Shown piece after piece: positions 26,176-35,489 of a stretch of 64,000 bases of DNA; within the stretch, counting starts at the first letter, position 1, and the number at the start of each line of letters is the position of its first letter. The DNA is taken from contig OY760657.1 of the NCBI GenBank assembly GCA_963663905.2, positions 5,022,001-5,086,000 on the forward strand, in the 5' to 3' direction. Origin of the DNA: Saccharicrinis sp963663905. Its GTDB lineage: Bacteria; Bacteroidota; Bacteroidia; Bacteroidales; Marinilabiliaceae. A program made the translations under genes and the position numbers. Below the pieces are notes generated by a model. That model was not told the origin of the DNA, did not search any database, and worked only from the letters and a program-made list of their open reading frames with translations.

Positions 26176-26847
26176 ATGAGGATTATGAATAAATTTTGGA
26201 TAAAGACCTTATATTTTATTGGGGCTGTTTTACTAATCTTTTGCTGTAAATTTTCTCTAAATGCACAAACTGTAGAAAAGGAATGGCAAACCAGAATTGG
26301 GGCTAAAGCATCGTTTGAAATCATAGATAATTTAACGCTTGAAGTTTCACCAGAACTTCGTTTTGATAATGAATTTAAACTTGATAAGTATTTAATAGAA
26401 GGAGGTTTAGAATACGATTTATTAAAGAATTTATCAGCAGGTGTAGGATATAGACTTTTAGCAAATAAAAAAAATAGTGGAGATACGGAATACCTTCACC
26501 GATATAAGTTCTTTGCAGCTTATAAAACCAAGATAGAAAGATGGAAACCTGGTTTTAAATTATCATATGCAGATTATTCTGATGATGAAGAGGAGGATTC
26601 GGAATTTTTAAGACCAAAAGTGTCTTTAGGATATAACATACCTAAAAGTAAGATTACTCCTGAGATAGAAGTGGAATATTTTTATCAAATTCCTTCATCC
26701 GATTGGTATAAAGTTAGATATGGTTTTAACTTGGACTATAAGATTAATAAAAGAAATTACATTAACCTAGGTTATTCACTAGACTATTACTTAAATGAAT
26801 ATTTTAACAGAAATATCATTGAAGTATGTTATAAATTGAAATTTTAG
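26176..26847 (+). CDS. DUF2490-family outer-membrane protein
   Basis: Predicted outer-membrane beta-barrel of about 223 aa. I take the ATG at 26176, just after the DUF4956 stop and preceded by AGGA; an ATG at 26185 is also possible, while an earlier one at 26149 lies inside the upstream gene. A signal peptide (LIFCCKFSLNAQ) is followed by alternating strands such as LTLEVSPELRFDNEFKL and YINLGYSLDYYLNEYF. It is the last gene of the VTC operon and could be its outer-membrane component. The DUF2490 call rests on the WQTRIGAKASFEI opening and overall strand pattern. Confidence 0.8.
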   Translation: MRIMNKFWIKTLYFIGAVLLIFCCKFSLNAQTVEKEWQTRIGAKASFEIIDNLTLEVSPELRFDNEFKLDKYLIEGGLEYDLLKNLSAGVGYRLLANKKNSGDTEYLHRYKFFAAYKTKIERWKPGFKLSYADYSDDEEEDSEFLRPKVSLGYNIPKSKITPEIEVEYFYQIPSSDWYKVRYGFNLDYKINKRNYINLGYSLDYYLNEYFNRNIIEVCYKLKF

Positions 26848-26922
26848 CTTCCGTAAGGTAGTTCAAAATAAAAGAACCTTTTCATATTTGATAAGGATTA
26901 ATGCTAATTAACATCTGACTTT

Positions 26923-26958
26923 AAGAGGCTGTTCAATATACTTATTGGGCAGCCTCTT
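26923..26958. terminator. terminator between the VTC operon and the C1 peptidase gene
   Basis: Hairpin with perfect AAGAGGCTG (26923-26931) and CAGCCTCTT (26950-26958) arms, extended inwards by CAATA/TATTG with G-U pairs. It lies between convergent genes and is followed by T-rich sequence, so it probably serves both directions. Confidence 0.75.
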
Positions 26959-26973
26959 TATTTTATCATCCTT

Positions 26974-28344
26974 TTAAAACATTGGATCCCATGGAGGTAA
27001 CATTTCAGATTTTTGTTTATAAATATCCAATACCTTTTGACTAATAAACTTCTTGTTTACTACAATGCGAAACATATATTCATTAAACCATTGATCTGTA
27101 AATGTTAGATATCCATTTTCTCCGGAGTCAGCACCCCAGCTATTTTCAAACTGCCATTTTACAGGATTTTCATCTTTATCAACTTCTACTGCAACTAATG
27201 CCATACCATGAGAAGAACCACTATCGTGAGTTTGAATACGCTGTTTTTTATTCATTTTAAAAGGGATATTATAAACAGTCTCAAAGTTGTAATTATCCAC
27301 ATCTAATACACCAAAATCTTTACGTAATTGCTTACCTACATCACATGAAGCATACATGGCTTCATTATTTTTTATTGATTCAATACAAAATTGTTTAATT
27401 ACTTCATTAGGAAGGTTTACATAATGCCAGTTTTCACCCTCTTCAACATTGCGATAGTTTTCTATTTCGTAGTGTTTATAGTAATCACGTGAAGGATCAT
27501 TCATTAGCATTACATAATCATTTAGGTTTATATCACCTAAAACCTCTTTCATAAATGTTTGAGGAGTATAACTTTTGTTTTCAGTAACCTTACCATCTTT
27601 ATCTTTATATCGATAATTGAAGTTTACTGGTGGTTCTCCCAAGTTTAAAACTAACATACGATATACAACACCAAGCATTTCAACTTTACGTTCGTGTATT
27701 TGCTTGTCGCTTTTACCTTCATTTTTCATATCACGCAGTTCTAAAGCTTGCTCTCTTAATTTACGATTTAGTAAGCGTGTTAACCAGTTTGTATGATTAC
27801 TTGAATAAGTTTCCTCCATTGCCTCTTTGGGTATCATACCGTATTTATCGGCAAGATTTACAAAATTAATCCATTGTCCGCCATCATCTACAGGTAATTT
27901 AAAATACCAACTTACTTTTTCATCATCAAAACTATGGTCTGCAGTTTTTAAAATATTATTTAGAAATAAATTAGATTTTTCAAATAAGTCCCAGAAATAC
28001 AGGTAGTTTTGAGAGAATTCAAAAGAACCTACCTTGAAGTGCTGCATTGCTATTGGGCGAAAAACATTTAAAGAGGTAAATAACCAACATCGACCTGAAC
28101 TATTTTGATTGGTAATTCCAGATACATTAACTCGATAAGTAAAGTAATGATCGTTCGTTCCTTCGTTTTCACGGTTCCAGGCAATATCTTTGATTGGATT
28201 GGAAGAAAGCGCATTTTCCATCGCTTTTGTATAATTATCTTTTACAAAGCTTTCCCTTATTTTATTTAAATCTTTTTGATCTACGGTTTGCGACATTCCT
28301 AAAAAGGGCAAGGATAATCCAGCTATTATCAATAACTTTTTCAT
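26974..28344 (-). CDS. C1-family aminopeptidase C / bleomycin hydrolase with signal peptide
   Basis: Papain-like cysteine peptidase of the PepC/bleomycin hydrolase family, 456 aa. The catalytic Cys86 is in NSSGRCWLFTSLNVF, with His in SSHGMALVAVE and Asn in FENSWG. The domain DDGGQWINFVNLADKYGMIP is characteristic of PepC. Unlike the cytoplasmic enzymes of lactic acid bacteria, this one begins with a signal peptide (LLIIAGLSLPFLGMSQ), so it should act in the periplasm or outside the cell. It stands alone between two convergent or distant units. Substrates are probably peptides trimmed from the N-terminus. Confidence 0.92.
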   Translation of the reverse strand: MKKLLIIAGLSLPFLGMSQTVDQKDLNKIRESFVKDNYTKAMENALSSNPIKDIAWNRENEGTNDHYFTYRVNVSGITNQNSSGRCWLFTSLNVFRPIAMQHFKVGSFEFSQNYLYFWDLFEKSNLFLNNILKTADHSFDDEKVSWYFKLPVDDGGQWINFVNLADKYGMIPKEAMEETYSSNHTNWLTRLLNRKLREQALELRDMKNEGKSDKQIHERKVEMLGVVYRMLVLNLGEPPVNFNYRYKDKDGKVTENKSYTPQTFMKEVLGDINLNDYVMLMNDPSRDYYKHYEIENYRNVEEGENWHYVNLPNEVIKQFCIESIKNNEAMYASCDVGKQLRKDFGVLDVDNYNFETVYNIPFKMNKKQRIQTHDSGSSHGMALVAVEVDKDENPVKWQFENSWGADSGENGYLTFTDQWFNEYMFRIVVNKKFISQKVLDIYKQKSEMLPPWDPMF

Positions 28345-28585
28345 TGCTAATTATTTTTATATGATTTTATTTATTCCAGAATAAACAATACTGCAATAAT
28401 AGCAATTACATAAAACATAAAAACTGATATTAATTATCTTAAAATCAGTTATTTTTATCATGAAGCAGAATGTAAAGGGAATCGGAGGTTTCTAATTCTT
28501 ACAAATAGAGATCCCGTTACAAGAAAATACATTAAAATGTTATTGTTGAGATGAAAACTTTAGTTTATAAAATTTATATTCGATA

Positions 28586-29515
28586 TTAAAACCACTGTCT
28601 TTTTCTGAATATCAGAACACCTAATACTGAAAGAACCAATGAACCTAATAAAATAGATGGCATTGCCCACATTGAATGCTCCATGAAATTAGGCACATTC
28701 ATTCCAAACATACTTGCAATTAAGGTAGGAATCATAAGTATGATGGAAATAAGGGTTAATTGTTTCATAACTACGTTCAGATTGTTCGAAATTACTGAAG
28801 CAAAAGTATCCATCATGCCACTTTGAATATTTGAATAGATTTGTGCCATTTCAAGTGCCTGTTTATTTTCAATAAAAGCATCCTCCAGCAAATCCTCATT
28901 AATTTCAGTTGTGATCTTTTTAGAATTCCGAAGTTTAGCTAAAACAATCTCATTTGCTTTAATAGAAGTGATGAAGAATACCAAACACTTTTCCATTTTT
29001 AGCAATTTATTTAACTCCTTATTTTTGATTGACTTTTCAATATCTTGTTCAATCATAGAAGTCATTCTGTTGATGTGTTTTAAATATTTTAGATACAAGC
29101 TACCTGTGCGTAAAAACAAACGCAAAATAAAATTTATACTATCTGTTATTTCGTGATAATGATCTCTGAAAGGAGAGGGCTTATCTATAGGTAAAATCTC
29201 ATTGTCTTTGGCACATAGAGTTAATGTAAATTCACTAGTAATGAATATGCCTAATGGTATGGTATTAAAAGGAACTCCATTGTCTTTTACTACTACAGGA
29301 ATTCTTAAGATTATTAAAGTCCAGTGATCATCAAACTCAATACGTGGTCTCTCATCCTGGTCTAAAATATCATTAATTAGATCAGTAGGTAATCCAAATT
29401 CGTCGCTTAGTTTATATATTTGGGTGTCAGTTGGATTAGTCACATTAATCCAGCATCCTTTTTGCGGTCTGTCAATTTCGACATAACCACCGAAGGTTTT
29501 AAAAATTTTGATCAT
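28586..29515 (-). CDS. corA: CorA-family divalent cation transporter
   Basis: Magnesium/cobalt channel of 309 aa. The ATG at 29515 is chosen because AGGAG lies 9 bp upstream, a strong ribosome site for this genome; a GTG at 29530 would place that site within the gene. A cytoplasmic alpha/beta funnel occupies most of the protein. Two C-terminal membrane helices are joined by the signature GMN (MFGMNVPNF) near residue 270, and it ends in basic FRKRQWF. It works as a pentamer in the inner membrane. A stem-loop precedes the ribosome site and may regulate translation. Confidence 0.92.
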   Translation of the reverse strand: MIKIFKTFGGYVEIDRPQKGCWINVTNPTDTQIYKLSDEFGLPTDLINDILDQDERPRIEFDDHWTLIILRIPVVVKDNGVPFNTIPLGIFITSEFTLTLCAKDNEILPIDKPSPFRDHYHEITDSINFILRLFLRTGSLYLKYLKHINRMTSMIEQDIEKSIKNKELNKLLKMEKCLVFFITSIKANEIVLAKLRNSKKITTEINEDLLEDAFIENKQALEMAQIYSNIQSGMMDTFASVISNNLNVVMKQLTLISIILMIPTLIASMFGMNVPNFMEHSMWAMPSILLGSLVLSVLGVLIFRKRQWF

Positions 29516-29532
29516 GATACGTCTCCTCACAA

Positions 29533-29560
29533 TTATACTGTAAGGAAACAGAAGCCCCTA
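29533..29560 (-). promoter_or_regulatory. leader hairpin ahead of corA
   Basis: On the minus strand CTGTAGGG and CCTTACAG pair over eight positions (one G-U) with a 10-nt loop, ending about 12 nt before the AGGAG ribosome site of corA. The loop repeats CTTCTGT from just upstream. This could affect initiation. It does not match an M-box by eye. The remaining gap to 29810 holds nothing clear. Confidence 0.35.
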
Positions 29561-29811
29561 CAGAAGTTCTACAACAATTAATTTACTATGATACGGGTCT
29601 TCGTCCATTTTTGTAATTTTTATTAACAGCCTGCAAAAGTACTTTTATTTCAGAATTAATCTTTAATTTATTCAATTAATTTCAACATAAATCATATTAA
29701 TAAAGTAGATAGATTCTTGTTTTGTTCCTGTTAAGTATCATATATACAGTAGTATATCTACTTTGTATGTTGTGCATGTTTCCACTTACAATTTATAAGT
29801 TGCTCAGATAA

Positions 29812-29845
29812 AAAAGAGGGAAAATATCTGTATTTACCCTCTTTT
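29812..29845 (-). terminator. terminator after the second TonB receptor gene
   Basis: AAAAGAGGG (29812-29820) pairs with CCCTCTTTT (29837-29845), with further AAATA/TATTT pairing inside and a run of T on the minus-strand 3' side. It lies 17 bp past the receptor's stop codon. Confidence 0.8.
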
Positions 29846-29861
29846 TGTTTGTATTAATTTG

Positions 29862-32090
29862 TTATTTAATACCAAAAGGCACCTTTATTTGAAAACAAAT
29901 ATTTCTTCCCATATTATTTAAATTTACTTCTTTTAAAGTAGATAAATGATCAATGTAAGTTTCATTAAGTAAGTTGTTTATATTGATTGAGAATTCAATA
30001 TTTTGCTTTTGATATTTTAATTGAGTGCCGATTGAAGTGTTTAGTAGAAAATATCCATTGGTTTTATCTTCAAACATAGCTGGATGATTTTGTTTAGAAG
30101 CCCACAAAGCTCCAATTTGAAAATAATTATCCTTTAATACGCTAATTTTTTCTTTTTGAATTTTGAAATCACTTCTTATCTTGTTTTGTGGAATAAAGGG
30201 TAAGTATTCACCATTTTCTTGTTTTCCGACTAAATAAGAATAACTCGAAGTAAAATTCAGCCACTTGGTGATTAATGAATTTAATGAAAATTCACCCCCA
30301 TACAGATGTGAATCAGACTGAGAATATCTGAAAATTTGATAGCCATCAGTAGATATTTCATTTGTTGGAGACAAATAAATATAATGATTAATGCTGTTAT
30401 AAAATCCGGCAATATCAATCATTAAATATTTTGAATGAAAATGAGCACTTAAATCCGTTTCGTAATTTCTTTGAGATTTTAGATCTGCATTTCCTTGCTC
30501 ATATCTTGTTTCATGCACTCCATTTTGCGTTAATTCAGCAATATTTGGGGTTCTGTACGCTGAGGCAAAATTAGCTCTTAATAAAATATGATCATTAGCA
30601 TCATAGGTGGCTCCAGCAGAGATACTAATGTTTGAATAGTCTTTATTTACAGCTTGTTTATCAGTTTCTTCATAAGTGTCTATTGATCTATAATCGTATC
30701 TCAAACCTATTTGAGTTTCTAGTTTATGAATGAAATGATGTTGTGCCAATCCAAAAACAGAGTAGTCGTTAACGTTTGCATCAGGTATGACATGATTAGG
30801 TGCTTCATTGTTTCTGTTTGTTTTATAAGCACCTTGTATTCCAATGATATAATCTGATTTACTTGAAGAAGGTATATAGGTTTTTACTTCATATGAAAGT
30901 GTATTTAAATCCATATTTACCATCTCAAAGGCAGGATTGCTGTCTTCAGTTTGTAATCGTCGGTTATTCATCTGGTATGATAAGTTAATGTCAACCTTAT
31001 AATTATTTAAAAACAGAGTGTTTTTAGAAGATATAATATGATTGGTTAAGTCTTGGTACCAATACTTGTTTTTTCGTCCATTATTTGTGATTAAAGTAAT
31101 GGATTCATCTGAGCTCATTCCTAATTTAGGACGATTGAAATCATAGTATAACCTAAAAATTCCAAATGTTTTATTTAAACCTAAACTGGCTTTAAAGCTT
31201 TGTTCGTTAAATCTGGTATTGGGAACATAGTTTCTATCTCCATCTTTATAGTCTGTATGACTTTTGATACTACCTCTAATTCCCCAGTTAAAATCATTTG
31301 AAGCTCCTTTTATGCCTAAATCAGATACTATACCTTGAGTATTTGTATGATACTGCATGTTATAATCACCAATGATTTTATTATGCGGAGCAGGTTTTTC
31401 TTTAATGATGTTTAATACGCCACCAACGGCATCAGATCCAAATAATAACGAAGCTGGTCCTTTGATAACCTCGATTCGATCTATACCAAATTCATCAACA
31501 ACAAAGGGATGATGTTCAGAAAATTGGAAGTTTTCCAGTTTTACCCCATTGTTAAGCATTAAAATATTGGTCATAGATAAGCCACGAATAACAGGTTTTG
31601 CCACACCTGGTCCATTTGCAATCATATCAACTCCCGGAATTTTAGCTAATGATTCCATGAAAGTAGGAGTTCCTAATGAATTGATATCTTTTGCTTTCAA
31701 AAGTTCAATTTTGATTGCATTTTCATGTTGTGTGGAATAGGTTCCTCCTGATATAACAACTTCCTCAGGTTGCAACATTGCAGGTTCCATTTCTATATTT
31801 AAGGATATTTCATTATTCAAGAGTTCAATGGTTTTGATAATAGTTTTATATCCCATAAAAGAAAATTGAATTTTTACTTTTCCATTAGGAAGGTTTTCTA
31901 ATTCATATGCTCCATTTTCGTTGGTAAGAGTTCCTATATTTTGTTCAGGTAAAAACACAGTGGCACTTGGTAAAAACTCATGGGTATTTTTGTCTGAAAC
32001 TATTCCTTTAATTAAATTTTGTGCTATAGATATGTTACTCATTGCAATGAAAAAAGCTGCAATAAGAATTAATGTTTTAAAATCTTTCAT
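29862..32090 (-). CDS. TonB-dependent receptor, probable transition-metal type
   Basis: Outer-membrane receptor of 742 aa with a signal peptide (MSNISIAQ), a carboxypeptidase-like domain (IKGIVSDKNTHEFLPSATVF), a plug domain (FMESLAKIPGVDMI, LLFGSDAVGGVLNII), and a barrel ending in a long aromatic-rich region. SAYRTPNIAELTQNGVHETRYEQG resembles zinc/copper receptors of the ZnuD group, in which a His follows the AEL motif. A His/Cys-rich small protein is encoded 93 bp upstream on the same strand, which supports a metal role. There is no dedicated ABC importer beside it. Confidence 0.88.
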   Translation of the reverse strand: MKDFKTLILIAAFFIAMSNISIAQNLIKGIVSDKNTHEFLPSATVFLPEQNIGTLTNENGAYELENLPNGKVKIQFSFMGYKTIIKTIELLNNEISLNIEMEPAMLQPEEVVISGGTYSTQHENAIKIELLKAKDINSLGTPTFMESLAKIPGVDMIANGPGVAKPVIRGLSMTNILMLNNGVKLENFQFSEHHPFVVDEFGIDRIEVIKGPASLLFGSDAVGGVLNIIKEKPAPHNKIIGDYNMQYHTNTQGIVSDLGIKGASNDFNWGIRGSIKSHTDYKDGDRNYVPNTRFNEQSFKASLGLNKTFGIFRLYYDFNRPKLGMSSDESITLITNNGRKNKYWYQDLTNHIISSKNTLFLNNYKVDINLSYQMNNRRLQTEDSNPAFEMVNMDLNTLSYEVKTYIPSSSKSDYIIGIQGAYKTNRNNEAPNHVIPDANVNDYSVFGLAQHHFIHKLETQIGLRYDYRSIDTYEETDKQAVNKDYSNISISAGATYDANDHILLRANFASAYRTPNIAELTQNGVHETRYEQGNADLKSQRNYETDLSAHFHSKYLMIDIAGFYNSINHYIYLSPTNEISTDGYQIFRYSQSDSHLYGGEFSLNSLITKWLNFTSSYSYLVGKQENGEYLPFIPQNKIRSDFKIQKEKISVLKDNYFQIGALWASKQNHPAMFEDKTNGYFLLNTSIGTQLKYQKQNIEFSININNLLNETYIDHLSTLKEVNLNNMGRNICFQIKVPFGIK

Positions 32091-32183
32091 TCTTTTAGTT
32101 CATTATAGTGCATAACAATACACTTACAATTAATTATTTAATTGATGATGTTAATTGATATAAGTAAAGTTTTTATTTATAAA

Positions 32184-32510
32184 CTAAATGAAAGGCGGAG
32201 CTCTTAGATTAAAAGAATACAGGTCATTAGAGATGTAAACACTCTGATGAATAAATGTGTATAGGTCTGAAATATATTCAGGTACAACAATTTTATGAAC
32301 TTTGTTATCATTGATAAATTCAACGAACTCAAATGAACAAATTGGACAAGTCTTATGGAGCTGAGTAATTTGTTTTTGATGAGATTCTAAATGAATATCA
32401 TGATCATGGTGTACATACAAATAGTGAAATGCTTTAATCAGTATGGGACTGAAAAAAGCAATCATCATAATTAATGAAAGATGTTTTTTGTATGTATATA
32501 TTCTTTTCAA
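32184..32510 (-). CDS. small His/Cys-rich membrane-anchored protein
   Basis: The 108-aa protein has an N-terminal hydrophobic segment (LIMMIAFFSPILIKAF) followed by YVHHDHDIHLESHQKQ and HKTCPICSFEF. Clustered His and a CPxC pair suggest binding of a transition metal at the periplasmic face. It lies just upstream of the TonB receptor on the same strand, a common pairing in Bacteroidota. I know no name for the family. It may sense or shuttle metal for the receptor, but that is inference from composition and context. Confidence 0.7.
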   Translation of the reverse strand: MKRIYTYKKHLSLIMMIAFFSPILIKAFHYLYVHHDHDIHLESHQKQITQLHKTCPICSFEFVEFINDNKVHKIVVPEYISDLYTFIHQSVYISNDLYSFNLRAPPFI

Positions 32511-32679
32511 GTACTTATTTGTGGTATTGATTTTTTATTTGAATTTGATTCAGCTAACAAAATAAACGCCATTTTTTTAATTGTGTTCAGAGTTTGAAAA
32601 GATTTATTTAATTGTATTTTAATATATTATTTAAGTAAAGTATGTAAGGTATTTATTATAATATTTATGTATAATAAAT

Positions 32680-34458
32680 TTATTTATACATTTCTTCTAT
32701 TAATTGCTTGTATTCAATATTTACTTGTTTACGTCGAACTTTTAGTGAGTTGGTCATCATGTTATTTTCAATGGTAAAAGGTTCCGGTAATAATTTAAAT
32801 TTTACTACTTTTTCAAATGATGCTAATTGACCCTGGAGTTTATCTAATTTTTTTTGAAATTCACTAATAGCAATAGGGTTTGTAACTAATTTGTAGTTGT
32901 TTAAATGATCTTCAACTTTAGGGCTAAGAGTTTTTAAGTAATGGTAACAAGGAACAATTAATGCAGTTAAATATCGCTTGTTATCGCCAATTACGCAGAG
33001 TTGCTCTATATGTTGGTCTTGAGAAAGGAGTAATTCAACTTTTTGTGGCGACACATATTTCCCAGTTGAGGTTTTCATGATGTCTTTAATACGCTCTTTC
33101 ATACAAAGCATACCATCAGATGTTATTTCTCCTTGATCACCCGTATAATACCATCCATCTTTTAAGGCTTCAGCTGTTGCTTCAGGTTTTTTATAATACC
33201 CTTTAAAAACAGTTTCGCCTTTAACTAATATTTGTCCGTCTTCTTCATTTATCTTAACCTGTACATCAGGCATGATACTTCCTGTATTTACAAAGTCATA
33301 TTTGTCTTTTTTCATGCATGATACTGTTGCTGAAGTTTCTGTGGCTCCGTATCCATAGTTAATTTTTATACCAAGAGCATGAAAGAATTTTAATATTTCC
33401 AGATTTAATGCTGCACCAGCGCATGGCGTATATTTAATGCGTCCCCCAAAAACTTTTCTGAAAGTTTTCATAACTAGAATATTGGCTATTTTATGTTTCA
33501 GTTCTAAAATAGCTGGTGATTTTATAGCATCTTTTTCGTATTCAATGTATTGTAATCCTGTATTTAAAGCCCAATTAAATATACTTCTTTTGGGTTTACT
33601 CCAGTTATGTGTTGTTTTTAATATAATATCATAAGATTTCTCAAAGAATCGTGGAACGGCACACATTACAGTAGGCTTTACTATTGGTAACTCATTTATA
33701 ATGTCTTTTGGATTGTAATTATAAACATTAGTAGCGCCTTTATAGAATACAAAGTAAGTCCAGCCTCTTTCAAAAACATGACTTAAAGGAAGAAAAGCCA
33801 AGGAAACATCGTTTTCATCCAGTTCCAGTCGGATATCATGAATCTCGAACAACTTAATGAAATTACTGTGATGTAACATTACACCTTTGGGTTCACCAGT
33901 TGTTCCTGAAGTATAAATGATTGTTGCTAAGTCGTTAATGCTGGCTTTAGATAGTCTTTGGTTAAGTATTTTTGCGATATTATCATCGTATTTATTACCT
34001 AAAATACTATTAAATGAAATAACCTTTTCATGTTCATTCTTTGGTGTGAAAAAAGTGATAATCTTTTTAAGAAATTTACAATTTTTCAGTACTTCTAGAG
34101 CATTATATAATTGTGCTTCATCACCAACAAACAGAACTTCCATTTCAGTTTCATTAACGATGTATTCTAATTGTTCGTATGTAGATGTTGGAAATATTGG
34201 AACAACAACGCTTCTAGTACTTAAAATGGCAAAATCAGTAATGCTCCATTCCGGGCAGTTTTGGCTATAGATCCCAATGTTTGAGGCAATATTTAATCCT
34301 TCGGATATTAAATATTTAGAAATACTGTCAATTTGATTACCTAATTCGTTCCAGGATAACGATTTATAAATTCCATCTTTTTTATATTTTACAGCAGGTC
34401 TGTTTTGATATTGTTTAATACGATTACGTATAATTTCTGCTAAATGGGATTCTTTCAT
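32680..34458 (-). CDS. long-chain fatty acid-CoA ligase (AMP-binding)
   Basis: Acyl-CoA synthetase of 592 aa in the FadD15-like group common in Bacteroidota. The AMP-binding P-loop IIYTSGTTGEPKG, the LPLSHVFERGW segment, YGATETSA and the hinge region YYTGDQGEITSDG are intact, as is the C-terminal Lys loop (DIMKTSTGKYVSP). It activates fatty acids for phospholipid synthesis or degradation at the inner face of the membrane. It is 31 bp from the LpxL-like acyltransferase gene, so the pair may cooperate in lipid remodelling. An AT-only inverted repeat at 32652-32678 follows the stop. Confidence 0.93.
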   Translation of the reverse strand: MKESHLAEIIRNRIKQYQNRPAVKYKKDGIYKSLSWNELGNQIDSISKYLISEGLNIASNIGIYSQNCPEWSITDFAILSTRSVVVPIFPTSTYEQLEYIVNETEMEVLFVGDEAQLYNALEVLKNCKFLKKIITFFTPKNEHEKVISFNSILGNKYDDNIAKILNQRLSKASINDLATIIYTSGTTGEPKGVMLHHSNFIKLFEIHDIRLELDENDVSLAFLPLSHVFERGWTYFVFYKGATNVYNYNPKDIINELPIVKPTVMCAVPRFFEKSYDIILKTTHNWSKPKRSIFNWALNTGLQYIEYEKDAIKSPAILELKHKIANILVMKTFRKVFGGRIKYTPCAGAALNLEILKFFHALGIKINYGYGATETSATVSCMKKDKYDFVNTGSIMPDVQVKINEEDGQILVKGETVFKGYYKKPEATAEALKDGWYYTGDQGEITSDGMLCMKERIKDIMKTSTGKYVSPQKVELLLSQDQHIEQLCVIGDNKRYLTALIVPCYHYLKTLSPKVEDHLNNYKLVTNPIAISEFQKKLDKLQGQLASFEKVVKFKLLPEPFTIENNMMTNSLKVRRKQVNIEYKQLIEEMYK

Positions 34459-34489
34459 AAAAATAAATTCTACTCGAATGGATTGAATA

Positions 34490-35365
34490 CTATTGAGAAA
34501 CGTGCTTCCATCTATTGTGAGACCAAAGCCAGCATTCTGGATTTTTAATAATATTTTGCTCTAGCTTTTGTGCATAAAGTTTAGTTAGTTCTCCTTCTTC
34601 CAAACTCTTCGGATCTTCAGTTAATATGTTAAGATATAGTTCGTAATAACCTCTCTTTTTTTGTTCTATATCAACATAAACTACCGGGTAATTATTGATT
34701 CTTGCATGCTTTTCAGGTCCTTGTAAAAACGGAGTTTTCATTCCTAAAAAATTAATCCATAAAGCTTTTGGTAATAATCTTTTTGAAGGACTTTGATCAG
34801 CAGCCATCAAGTATATATATGGTTCTTCTTTATATTTTTCAAATGTTTTAGTAGTCTCATAAATTGAAACCAATTTAGTTCCACAGCGCTCCCTGCTTTT
34901 ACGCAGATATTTGTCAATGTATTTATTACGAAGTGGTTTGTAAAAGGCAATGGCATTATAATTTGTTTGCAAACTGGCTGATAAGCTACCCCATTCCCAG
35001 TTATTGTAATGAGCAGTAACAACAATAATACTCTTGTTTTCCTTAATGAAAGGTTCAATAATTTCAGGATTTAAAAGTTTGTGACGTTTAATGATAACTT
35101 TTTTAGGCATTGTAAAAGCCTTTATTCCTTCAACTATATAATCCACTAAATGGGTATAAGCTTTTTTTTCTATTTCCTTAATTTCAGATGCAGGTTTATC
35201 TGGAAAAGCACGTTCTAAATTTTGATGAATCAGTTTTTGTCGGTATCCTACAATATTACGCATTATAAAGCGCATGAAATTAGAAAATACATAAAGCACC
35301 CTAAATGGTAACAGAGTGATTATGAGTAATAGAATATAAAAGAAAAATGTTGCTAGTAGGCTCAT
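34490..35365 (-). CDS. LpxL/LpxM-like lipid A acyltransferase
   Basis: Membrane-bound lysophospholipid/lipid A biosynthesis acyltransferase of about 291 aa. An N-terminal hydrophobic segment (ATFFFYILLLIITLLPF) anchors it. TAHYNNWEWG carries the family HxxxxE-like active-site motif, and YRQKLIHQNLERAFP is the usual N-terminal landmark. It transfers a secondary acyl chain to lipid A on the cytoplasmic face. I choose the ATG at 35365, which places the membrane helix at the start; an ATG 18 bp upstream (35383) is possible. The acyl-CoA ligase gene follows closely. Confidence 0.9.
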   Translation of the reverse strand: MSLLATFFFYILLLIITLLPFRVLYVFSNFMRFIMRNIVGYRQKLIHQNLERAFPDKPASEIKEIEKKAYTHLVDYIVEGIKAFTMPKKVIIKRHKLLNPEIIEPFIKENKSIIVVTAHYNNWEWGSLSASLQTNYNAIAFYKPLRNKYIDKYLRKSRERCGTKLVSIYETTKTFEKYKEEPYIYLMAADQSPSKRLLPKALWINFLGMKTPFLQGPEKHARINNYPVVYVDIEQKKRGYYELYLNILTEDPKSLEEGELTKLYAQKLEQNIIKNPECWLWSHNRWKHVSQ

Positions 35366-35489
35366 GCGGTAAATATATAGCATTTTAGTACCTGCACAAA
35401 AACTAATCTACAGAAACTAACTTTCTATGTGTAATATTAGCATTTTAATCTTCGAATTGATATATGGGATAGTGGGTAATTTAGTTACA

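Noticed and set aside
27484..27495. Further parS-like sites at other CACGTG sequences
   Set aside because: The CACGTG in the peptidase gene and others at about 1401 and 54755 lack the symmetric flanks required for parS.
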